Assembly: GCA_023391315.1 (NCBI GenBank)
Contig: JAEWBD010000187.1
Span: 1 to 5,169 of the forward strand
From: Bacteroidota bacterium
GTDB taxonomy: Bacteria; Bacteroidota; Bacteroidia; Chitinophagales; Chitinophagaceae
Length of the DNA stretch: 5,169 bases
Reading direction: 5' to 3'
The position numbers were made by a program, and so were the translations under genes. Position 1 is the first letter of the stretch; every line of letters begins with the position of its first letter. The notes below the pieces were generated by a model. That model did no database searches. It was not told where the DNA came from and saw nothing but the letters and a program-made list of their open reading frames with translations. Below, in pieces: positions 1-5,169 of this stretch.

Positions 1-7
1 ATGCTAC

Positions 8-772
8 TCAAAACAATAATGGAATACCCATTGCGGCCTGCATAAAAAGTAAAGTGGTAAGAAGAAAATAGACAGCCGCAAAAACCTGGACACTACGTGC
101 GCTTTTAGCGATAAAAAAACCAAACAACGGTAATATTTGCAAAGCATGCATACCAAAAAAATGCGCTATGCGTAAATCGCCGTAGCGTTTACTCCAGTTT
201 ATTCCCGGCAGGCCTTCTCCCCCATCGGATGCGCCAACTGTGTGTGCAAGATGCACGCCCATTACGCCGCCTTCAAAAGCAAATATCACAAACAATATTA
301 TTCCCAAACGTATGCCCCATATATAAGCATTTGGAACCGTAAATCTTTTCTGTTTAAAGAACAGGTAACCTATATAGGCTGTCCATGCTGCCAATACAGA
401 AATGGCGATGCCCATGAATATAAACAACAACCTGTAAAATATAGTAGTCGTGTTGAAATGTGAGAGCCTGCCGTTGGCTGCCTGCCAGGTAATTACAAAA
501 AGTTCATACGACATTACAAGCAGCACCATTTTTGAGAACTTGTTTACTTTATGTTGCGCTATTAAATAGTGCATAATCCAGCCCATTGTCCAGCAGTACA
601 AAGCAACCGAAATAAAAAACTTTGCCGGTTTTATCCATGCATTTATGCCCAGTACAATCGTATCTGACAATTGTGTCATTAATATGCATACAAATGCTCC
701 AACGAAGGAAAGTACGCCATACCAATACAATAAGGTATTGCGCCTTTTTAGTTCTGCTAAAAAAGCTTTCAT
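8..772 (-). CDS. Histidine-rich seven-helix membrane protein of unknown function
   Basis: A 254-residue integral membrane protein, complete in the window (ATG at 770-772, TGA at 8-10). Hydrophobic stretches suggest about seven membrane helices, near residues 14-34, 50-70, 81-98, 111-138, 150-173, 203-223 and 228-251. Polar segments that look conserved lie between or at the ends of helices: NAWIKPAKF (44-52), QAANGRLSHFN (97-107), GVHLAHTVG (172-180) and a loop from about 187 to 215 containing GDLRIAHFFGMHALQ. Histidines 105, 174, 177, 204 and 209 cluster in these segments and could bind haem or metal; this is inference. The positively charged N-terminus (KRR at 9-11) suggests it faces the cytoplasm. 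No Shine-Dalgarno sequence is visible. It starts 22 bp after the ABA4-like gene, so the two are probably co-transcribed. I do not recognise a named family and give no function. Confidence 0.85.
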   Translation of the reverse strand: MKAFLAELKRRNTLLYWYGVLSFVGAFVCILMTQLSDTIVLGINAWIKPAKFFISVALYCWTMGWIMHYLIAQHKVNKFSKMVLLVMSYELFVITWQAANGRLSHFNTTTIFYRLLFIFMGIAISVLAAWTAYIGYLFFKQKRFTVPNAYIWGIRLGIILFVIFAFEGGVMGVHLAHTVGASDGGEGLPGINWSKRYGDLRIAHFFGMHALQILPLFGFFIAKSARSVQVFAAVYFLLTTLLFMQAAMGIPLLF

Positions 773-794
773 TTTTATATATTTTTAAGATGAT

Positions 795-1229
795 CTAAAA
801 GTTCCCGGCGAAGTAGTGCTTTGTCTTTATCAATCTTATGATGAGAAATAACAGCAACCCGGCAGGGCCAAACAAAAATGTAAGCAGCATGCAGGGCGCC
901 AGCAACCAATGATTGATATTATAACGAATGCCGTTGTTTTTAATAAACATACCTGCAAGCAGGTCAAAAGCGAGGTAGTGAACCCAGCCCGCAACCAGCA
1001 GCTTATCGTTTTCAAAAAGTTTCTTTACACCGCTTAGTGAACTGAAACTTTGCATATCTGCAGGTTTAAATGTTGTAAACATCAGCCAGGTATAAACAAG
1101 CGCCATCAGCGTTATAATTATACCCAGAATAAATTTGTCGGAGGTCTTCCAGAAGGGAAGAAAAATAAGGATAATCCATCCGGCCATTGCAAGCGTGTTT
1201 GCTGCTGTAAATATTTGTTCCGCGTGCAT
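795..1229 (-). CDS. ABA4-like (DUF4281) small membrane protein
   Basis: A 144-residue protein with about four membrane helices (near residues 10-26, 33-52, 78-95 and 108-134). It carries the signature of the ABA4-like family: an N-terminal NTLAMAGW segment (11-18), GWVHYLAFDL (81-90, with W82, H84 and D89), and LTFLFGPAGLLL (116-127). The family is named for Arabidopsis ABA4, a plastid membrane protein needed for neoxanthin formation. Bacterial members are known mainly as uncharacterised membrane proteins, so a carotenoid role here is only a possibility. No carotenoid gene is visible nearby. The length is normal for bacterial members. The start has no Shine-Dalgarno sequence, as is usual in Bacteroidota. 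The gene lies 114 bp after a Crp/Fnr regulator and 22 bp before a seven-helix membrane protein. An FNR-type dyad upstream suggests control by that regulator. Confidence 0.85.
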   Translation of the reverse strand: MHAEQIFTAANTLAMAGWIILIFLPFWKTSDKFILGIIITLMALVYTWLMFTTFKPADMQSFSSLSGVKKLFENDKLLVAGWVHYLAFDLLAGMFIKNNGIRYNINHWLLAPCMLLTFLFGPAGLLLFLIIRLIKTKHYFAGNF

Positions 1230-1245
1230 AATTGAAATTTATTCA

Positions 1246-1253
1246 ACAAATTT
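1246..1253 (-). promoter_or_regulatory. Possible -7 element of the ABA4-like operon
   Basis: On the minus strand these bases read GAAATTTG, one base from the Bacteroidota -7 consensus TAnnTTTG. The implied start site is around 1239-1242, matching the start predicted independently from the FNR-type dyad at 1277-1290. No clear -33 TTTG element is seen about 20 bp upstream, which would suit a promoter that depends on an activator. The motif is weak on its own and gains support only from its spacing. Confidence 0.3.
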
Positions 1254-1276
1254 CTTTTAGATGCAGCTTGTTTTCG

Positions 1277-1290
1277 TTGATATTTATCAA
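1277..1290. promoter_or_regulatory. Perfect FNR-type operator, TTGAT-N4-ATCAA
   Basis: The sequence TTGATATTTATCAA is a perfect dyad and matches the E. coli FNR consensus TTGAT-N4-ATCAA at all ten specified bases. It lies between the Crp/Fnr regulator and the ABA4-like gene, with its centre (1283.5) about 54 bp upstream of the ABA4-like start codon. If it acts at -41.5, as class II Crp/Fnr activator sites do, transcription would begin near 1242, about 13 nt before the ATG. The neighbouring regulator has the FNR-type recognition residues E-x-x-S-R, which supports it as the ligand. The match is direct observation; binding and activation are inferred. Confidence 0.65.
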
Positions 1291-1343
1291 GAAATAAAAA
1301 CCGTCAAAAATTTTCCAAACCGGAAGCATGAATGCGCATAATC

Positions 1344-1913
1344 TCAGCGCTTATTTCTTATGCGGCTTAAATGTTCAGGCGTAACGCCGATAAAGGAAGC
1401 GATCATATATTGAGGAACGCGCTGTATTAATCCAGGTTCTTCATCAAGCAGAAACTGGTAGCGTTGTTCGGGTGTATAGGCGCGTAACATGGTGTTATGC
1501 TTTGAAAGCAATAAGTAAAGATATTCAGCAATCTTTCTTCCGAATATTTCAAACACAGGATATTGTTTATACAGGTTCTGCATGTTGCTAAAAGAAAGGT
1601 TTACCAGTTCGCAGTCTTCCAGAGCTTCCATGTATTGCGCAGCCGGCGTATGCGTTAAGAAGCTTGCATATTCACTTATAAAATCATTTTCAGTTATAAA
1701 AGCGGTGCATATTTCTTTACCGTCTTCAAGGTAAAATAAACGCATCAACCCTTTATTTATAAAACATACATGGCGGCATATCTCTCCTTTCCTGATAAAA
1801 AAATCGCCCTTCTTCAAATGCTGAATAGTCAGGTATTCTTCCATGGCATCCCAGCTTTCATCTGTAATAGCCGGAACAAGTGTTTTATAATAGGTTTTAA
1901 TTTGCTGAAACAT
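1344..1913 (-). CDS. Crp/Fnr-family transcriptional regulator
   Basis: A 189-residue DNA-binding regulator. Residues 1-110 form the cyclic-nucleotide-binding-type beta-barrel, with HLKKGDFFIRKGE at 32-44 and FINKGLMRLFY at 51-61. A long dimerisation helix spans about 112-140. The C-terminal winged helix-turn-helix is short, with the recognition helix TPEHLSRIR at 178-186. E180, S183 and R184 align with the E-x-x-S-R positions that FNR uses to read TTGAT. The protein ends right after this helix (R189), which is usual for Bacteroidota members of about 190 residues. The cAMP-contacting Arg-Ser pair of E. coli CRP is absent (PAAQ at 90-93). The cysteines (46, 50, 69, 101) do not follow FNR's iron-sulphur pattern, so the signal it senses is unknown. 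It sits just upstream of, and probably controls, the ABA4-like operon. The start lacks a Shine-Dalgarno sequence. Confidence 0.93.
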   Translation of the reverse strand: MFQQIKTYYKTLVPAITDESWDAMEEYLTIQHLKKGDFFIRKGEICRHVCFINKGLMRLFYLEDGKEICTAFITENDFISEYASFLTHTPAAQYMEALEDCELVNLSFSNMQNLYKQYPVFEIFGRKIAEYLYLLLSKHNTMLRAYTPEQRYQFLLDEEPGLIQRVPQYMIASFIGVTPEHLSRIRNKR

Positions 1914-1957
1914 TTTTCAAAAGATTTTTTGCTTGAAGTTATCTTAATCGTGAGTTG

Positions 1958-1964
1958 CAAAATA
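1958..1964 (-). promoter_or_regulatory. Possible -7 element for the Crp/Fnr regulator gene
   Basis: The minus strand reads TATTTTG, similar to the Bacteroidota -7 box TAnnTTTG but with a one-base rather than two-base gap. It would place transcription start near 1951-1953, about 38 nt before the ATG. No -33 TTTG is found at the expected spacing. It is flanked by inverted copies of the ACTCACAAT motif (1947-1955 and 1994-2002), which could be operators. Weak evidence. Confidence 0.22.
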
Positions 1965-1993
1965 TGACTGTTAAAAAGCAACTATTGCCGTTT

Positions 1994-2002
1994 ACTCACA
2001 AT
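1994..2002. repeat. ACTCACAAT repeat, copy 1 of a three-copy set
   Basis: ACTCACAAT occurs here and again at 2135-2143 in the same orientation. A third, inverted copy with one mismatch lies at 1947-1955, where the minus strand reads ACTCACGAT. The reverse complement of the two exact copies contains TGTGA, the half-site of CRP-type operators, but no properly spaced second half-site is present. All copies are in the regulator's upstream region, so they may be regulatory. Chance cannot be excluded for a 9-base word. Confidence 0.35.
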
Positions 2003-2050
2003 TAACATGATAAAGATATTTTTTTATTGCATCTGGTTGCTCCATCTGCA

Positions 2051-2065
2051 TTATCATCTTGATAA
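2051..2065. repeat. 15-bp dyad TTATCA-TCT-TGATAA
   Basis: TTATCA and TGATAA are perfect inverted repeats around a three-base centre. A further TGATAA lies at 2008-2013. The dyad sits about 137 bp from the regulator start and 155 bp from the secreted-protein start. It is followed by no U-tract, so an operator is a better reading than a terminator. Function is unproven. Confidence 0.35.
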
Positions 2066-2072
2066 GCATAAA
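2059..2072. promoter_or_regulatory. Near-consensus FNR-type box
   Basis: TTGAT-AAGC-ATAAA matches nine of the ten specified bases of TTGAT-N4-ATCAA. It overlaps the right arm of the dyad at 2051-2065. Its position far upstream of both divergent start codons makes its role unclear. It could be a weaker site for the neighbouring Crp/Fnr protein. In AT-rich intergenic DNA a nine-of-ten match is much less telling than the perfect one at 1277-1290. Confidence 0.28.
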
Positions 2073-2220
2073 TACATAGCCTGTATAAACGGGGAAAAAC
2101 ACGGCTGCTTTTGAATGATTTTCCCGGTAAATCCACTCACAATAAGCCGAAGTTTGTTACAGCAAAATCTAGCTAACCGAAAGCCGAAAAGGTATTAGAG
2201 TAGGCGTTAAAACTAACTAT

Positions 2221-3552
2221 ATGTATAAAATTTTTCTTGGGCTTATCTTGCTCATGCAGTTTAAATCTTTTGGTCAACAGTTCTGCAGAATTGTTACATC
2301 GCAAACATCTATTCAATATTTAAAGCAAGAAGAAGGAGGACCAACAAATGCTATTAAAACAATACCGATTAAGGTTGAATATTGGTGTGATGCAAATTCA
2401 AAGAATACAGATAAAGAACTTGCATTTGTTATTATTGATAATGGTTCTGCAAAAAAATATTCTCCCCATATAACTTTAGTTAATCCTGTTATTAAAAAAA
2501 AAGAATTTGAAAAGAATCACAAAATCAAAAGTGTTGATATACCTGTTTCCATAGCTGCTGTTTCTGCATTTTCTGATGCTTCATTTGATATTAATTTAAA
2601 AATTGATGAGAAAGTGCAAAATGGAACTAAAACAATTTTAATTAAAGATGAGAAAGATGAAACTGCATCATCGGAGGAAGATAAAACAAAGTTTGACAGC
2701 GGAAGTGTTTATTGGGTTGAGATGGGTGCAAATATTGATTTGATAGATGGGATTAAGGCCAACAATTTTACAGCAGGTGTTTTCTTTCATAAGCTCGATC
2801 ATAGCTGGGGTGGCAAATCAAACAGGTGGGCCTCGTTTGCCGGAGCTTATGAATCAAAAATAATTTCAAATGCAATCGAAGGAAAGTTTGATAACTATCC
2901 AATTGTAAATGATAATTCTTATATCCCTGGCCAACATGATTCGATACAAGTATTTAATTATTCAGGCAGGCCGAGACAAACCCAAACCATACGCAACTGG
3001 AGCTTTTTTTATTCACCTGCTTATAGGTTAACAGGAAGTAAAGGAAGCGCTTATGATGATGAGAATTTTCATTTATATATTTCTGGTTGGGCAGAATTAA
3101 GGTACCAGGAGATAGAAACAAAAATCGACAATTCGTCACTTATCCTGATTGATTCAACCCGTGTACCTATTTCAAATATTAATCAATATCACACCCCAGG
3201 CGATACGCTTGTGAAAAGCAGTGTGTACTCACATTATTTTGGTATTGGATTTCCTGTTTACTATGAAACTAAAAAGGTTAGCCTTTTTATAAACCCCGTA
3301 CTTGGAGGCAGCAACCAACCTTCGGGAGCAACCTACGATTCACTGATAGCAGATAAAATAAAACCAACCACACCGGGCAATCCCACCTGGAGACCATTTT
3401 ATTTTGTTCAGTTCAGGCTTAGCGAAAAAGAATTTGGCATAACTATTACGGGAGAAATAAGAGGTCTTCTGAAAAAGAATAGTCCTCCGCAATATACTAT
3501 TGCACTAACTAAAAAGTTCAATCTTCAAAAGTTGCTATTTTATAATAAATAG
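2221..3552 (+). CDS. Secreted two-part protein of unknown function, barrel-like C-terminal half
   Basis: A 443-residue protein that I do not recognise as a named family. Residues 1-18 are a signal peptide (Lys3, hydrophobic core, SFG before Q19), so it is exported; there is no lipobox cysteine. Residues 21-145 alternate beta-strand-like segments with polar turns and resemble a small beta-sandwich, with C22 and C56 as possible disulphide partners. An acidic, lysine-rich linker spans about 142-158. Residues 160-443 hold repeated amphipathic, aromatic-rich strands (for example FFYSPAYRL 262-270, FHLYISGWAELRY 283-295, YFGIGFPVYYE 339-349, FYFVQFRL 393-400), suggesting an outer-membrane or surface beta-barrel. 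The start is the first ATG giving a full signal peptide; no Shine-Dalgarno sequence is seen. It stands alone, divergent from the regulator and convergent with the glycosyltransferase. The 5' part is strikingly AT-rich compared with the 3' part. Confidence 0.82.
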   Translation: MYKIFLGLILLMQFKSFGQQFCRIVTSQTSIQYLKQEEGGPTNAIKTIPIKVEYWCDANSKNTDKELAFVIIDNGSAKKYSPHITLVNPVIKKKEFEKNHKIKSVDIPVSIAAVSAFSDASFDINLKIDEKVQNGTKTILIKDEKDETASSEEDKTKFDSGSVYWVEMGANIDLIDGIKANNFTAGVFFHKLDHSWGGKSNRWASFAGAYESKIISNAIEGKFDNYPIVNDNSYIPGQHDSIQVFNYSGRPRQTQTIRNWSFFYSPAYRLTGSKGSAYDDENFHLYISGWAELRYQEIETKIDNSSLILIDSTRVPISNINQYHTPGDTLVKSSVYSHYFGIGFPVYYETKKVSLFINPVLGGSNQPSGATYDSLIADKIKPTTPGNPTWRPFYFVQFRLSEKEFGITITGEIRGLLKKNSPPQYTIALTKKFNLQKLLFYNK

Positions 3553-3671
3553 CCAGTTGACAGAGTTTTATTATTTTTTTGAAAAAAATGTGCTCATTAT
3601 TGAATATAGAATTGCAACGACATGCTTACTGGACAATTTTCATGAAAAAGCTATTAACCTCTGCGGCTGGT
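3553..3671. other. Convergent intergenic gap, no clear terminator
   Basis: These 119 bp separate two genes that end towards each other. The only dyads are T7-G-A7 at 3574-3588 and the palindrome TTTTCATGAAAA at 3637-3648. Neither has a GC stem, and the second has no loop, so neither is a convincing intrinsic terminator. The T-rich tract could still contribute to ending transcription of the rightward gene. Confidence 0.5.
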
Positions 3672-5169
3672 TTATATATGCTTATAATAAATGAAAGTCA
3701 GGCTATCTGCAACAGGTTTCTGCCTGAATACTACCAAAGAATTTAATTTAAGAGAGCTAACGGGTATATTAACTTGCTGCTCTTTATATTCTTTACGGAA
3801 CAAAGGGTTACTAAGTATCTCCGCATCAGAAAGAAACCACGGCTTATTATCAGTACCCTGCGCCGGGCCAAGGATGATAATATCAGGCTGATGGCTTAAA
3901 ACATAATTTCCATTTCCTTTTTCATGCCCGGGAACATGTTGCCACGGTGCCAGCATCGGAATATTTTTACGGTGCGAAATAGTTGTGTCGCACAATCCAA
4001 GCATATCAATGAATGTATGATTACTATCAAAAAAAGGAATGGCGCCCGCCGAGTTGGTAGCAATGAGCTGACCTTTCGGCAATATCGTTTGCAGGTAATT
4101 TCCAACAAGCGCTCCATTAAATGCTGCGGGGTCTGTTACTGTTGCATTTCTGAATTCCTGTTGATCATATATATAAATGAAGGTTACATTAACTGCTAAA
4201 AGCAGTGTTGCTGTTACAATGCTGCGCATAGATAACCTGCTTGCCAACTCAGAACAAAGCAATGCAATGAGCGGAATCAGGGGCACTAAAAATCTGAAGC
4301 CCAGCATGTGATCGCCGCCATAAATAATAATATAACCTGCATAAAGTACTATTGATAATAAAAGCAATGTTGCCTTGGCATTAAGTGTTTTGGCAGCAAT
4401 GTTTTTCCACAACAGAAGGCTAATTGTTACAATCACCAATATAATAGAGGCAGCAAACCGGCTTGCATATAACCAGCCTTTATGCAGTTTTTCTAAAGTA
4501 AAATTTGTTTTGGCATAAAAAGTATTAGGAAGCAATTGCCCGTAATAATAATAACGGCTTAAAAAATAACTGCCGAAAAGTGCAGCAAATGTTATGGTGA
4601 AAACAAAAAAACAATTCCAGTTTTTAAGGCTTATATTCATTATAAACAGGTAAACTGCGCATAGCCCAAAAAGCAGCACCCCATCAGGCCTCGTCATTGC
4701 AGCGGCAGCAAATAGGAACCCTGAAAAAATACTGTTCTTAACTGTAACAGGTAAATAAAGCAGGATAGAAAAAGCCATGAACAAGATGGAAGCATACGTA
4801 ACTGTTTCCAAACCGCCATATATCCAGATGATCATTCCCGGATAGGTGACAGCAATCAATAAAAACATCATCAGCAAAAGCATGCGCTTTACTTTTGTAC
4901 CTGAAAATCTTTTAATGAATAAGCACCAGGCAAAAAATATCATGAGGCTAAAGAAAATAAAGTTTACAATCCTAGGTGCAAGCAGATAGTCGCCGGTAAT
5001 CCAGACTACAAATGAAGATAATACCAGGTGAAGAAAGTTGGTATATCCTTCCACTTTTTCACCCATGTTCCATCTTAGTCCTTTATGATCTAAAAAATTA
5101 TGTACATAACGAAGGGTAATCATTTCATCGTCGTGGTAAAAATAACGGAACCTTATAATATGTCTATTA
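3672..5169 (-). CDS. GT-C glycosyltransferase, AftB/ArnT-like (5' end outside window)
   Basis: A multi-pass membrane glycosyltransferase that would transfer a sugar from a polyprenyl-phosphate donor on the periplasmic side. The frame is open from TAA (3672-3674) to the right edge, giving 498 residues; the ATG at 5121-5123 is internal. Just before it lies HDDE, the Asp-Asp motif expected in the first GT-C loop, followed by LRYVHNFLDHKGL and GEKVEGYTNFLH. Counting from that internal Met, later hallmarks are GGLETV (103-108), MTRPDG (143-148), YYGQLLPNTFYAK (193-205), GGDHMLGFRFLVP (269-281) and, in the soluble C-terminal domain, FIDMLGLCD (371-379) and PGHEKGNGNYVLS (398-410). These match the family of mycobacterial AftB and its many bacterial relatives. 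Eight or more further membrane helices lie between about 35 and 318. The sugar and acceptor cannot be told from sequence. The real start and at least one N-terminal helix are missing. Confidence 0.9.
   Translation of the reverse strand, partial: NRHIIRFRYFYHDDEMITLRYVHNFLDHKGLRWNMGEKVEGYTNFLHLVLSSFVVWITGDYLLAPRIVNFIFFSLMIFFAWCLFIKRFSGTKVKRMLLLMMFLLIAVTYPGMIIWIYGGLETVTYASILFMAFSILLYLPVTVKNSIFSGFLFAAAAMTRPDGVLLFGLCAVYLFIMNISLKNWNCFFVFTITFAALFGSYFLSRYYYYGQLLPNTFYAKTNFTLEKLHKGWLYASRFAASIILVIVTISLLLWKNIAAKTLNAKATLLLLSIVLYAGYIIIYGGDHMLGFRFLVPLIPLIALLCSELASRLSMRSIVTATLLLAVNVTFIYIYDQQEFRNATVTDPAAFNGALVGNYLQTILPKGQLIATNSAGAIPFFDSNHTFIDMLGLCDTTISHRKNIPMLAPWQHVPGHEKGNGNYVLSHQPDIIILGPAQGTDNKPWFLSDAEILSNPLFRKEYKEQQVNIPVSSLKLNSLVVFRQKPVADSLTFIYYKHI

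Larger units (their letters stand above)
1914..2220. other. Divergent intergenic region, 307 bp, no gene
   Basis: This region separates the start codons of the Crp/Fnr regulator (leftward) and a secreted protein (rightward), so it should hold both promoters. No convincing coding frame, tRNA or riboswitch is visible. It contains several short repeats: ACTCACAAT at 1994-2002 and 2135-2143 with an 8-of-9 inverted copy at 1947-1955, AAGCCGAA at 2144-2151 and 2181-2188, CATCTG at 2030-2035 and 2043-2048, and a TTATCA/TGATAA dyad at 2051-2065. No clear TAnnTTTG promoter with correct spacing was found for the rightward gene. Confidence 0.7.

Noticed and set aside
242..463. Plus-strand open frame opposite the seven-helix protein
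   Set aside because: The translation is rich in Cys, Tyr, His and Lys with no domain pattern. The opposite strand holds a clear membrane protein, so this is a shadow frame.
2059..2089. Sigma-70-like promoter TTGATA (2059-2064) with TATAAA (2084-2089) for the gene at 2221
   Set aside because: The spacer is 19 bp, the transcript leader would be over 120 nt, and Bacteroidota housekeeping promoters use TTTG/TAnnTTTG rather than this consensus.
3574..3588. T7-G-A7 as an intrinsic terminator
   Set aside because: The stem has only A-T pairs with a one-base loop, so it could not form a stable terminator hairpin.
3637..3648. TTTTCATGAAAA palindrome as an operator
   Set aside because: It is simple AT-rich sequence in a convergent gap between gene ends, where no promoter is expected.
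3642..3746. Plus-strand 34-codon frame starting MKKLLTSAAGLYML, resembling a signal peptide
   Set aside because: It overlaps the 3' end of the glycosyltransferase on the opposite strand, is very short and has no mature domain or recognisable promoter. Chance is the simpler explanation.
3924..4199. Plus-strand open frame of 91 codons opposite the glycosyltransferase
   Set aside because: It lies wholly inside the conserved glycosyltransferase on the other strand and its translation shows no recognisable motif.

Overview
The window looks like chromosomal DNA of a Bacteroidota bacterium, plausibly of the Chitinophagales/Sphingobacteriales type. This rests on moderate-to-low GC, start codons without Shine-Dalgarno sequences, a short (189-residue) Crp/Fnr regulator that stops right after its recognition helix, and a secreted protein whose signal peptide ends in the common Bacteroidota pattern SFG|Q. 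The assignment is inferred from style; no marker gene is present.

Layout. Positions 8-1913 hold three minus-strand genes, transcribed from right to left: a Crp/Fnr-family regulator (1344-1913), a small ABA4-like (DUF4281) membrane protein (795-1229), and a histidine-rich seven-helix membrane protein (8-772). The last two are 22 bp apart and probably form an operon. Between the regulator and this operon lies TTGATATTTATCAA (1277-1290), an exact match to the FNR consensus TTGAT-N4-ATCAA. The regulator's recognition helix carries the matching E-x-x-S-R residues. Its centre is about 54 bp upstream of the ABA4-like start codon, a spacing that fits an activator site at -41.5 with a very short leader. 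This regulator/site/two-membrane-protein unit is the most interesting part of the window.

Positions 1914-2220 are a 307-bp divergent intergenic region with short repeats, a 15-bp dyad and a near-consensus second FNR-like box, but no gene. On the plus strand, 2221-3552 encodes a secreted two-part protein of unknown function whose 5' part is much more AT-rich than its 3' part. It converges on a large minus-strand gene (3672 to the window edge), a multi-pass GT-C glycosyltransferase of the AftB/ArnT-like type. The first in-window ATG of that gene (5121-5123) is not its start: the frame stays open to the right edge and includes the conserved Asp-Asp motif, so the gene is truncated by the window.

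No tRNA, rRNA, CRISPR array, insertion sequence or convincing hairpin terminator was seen.
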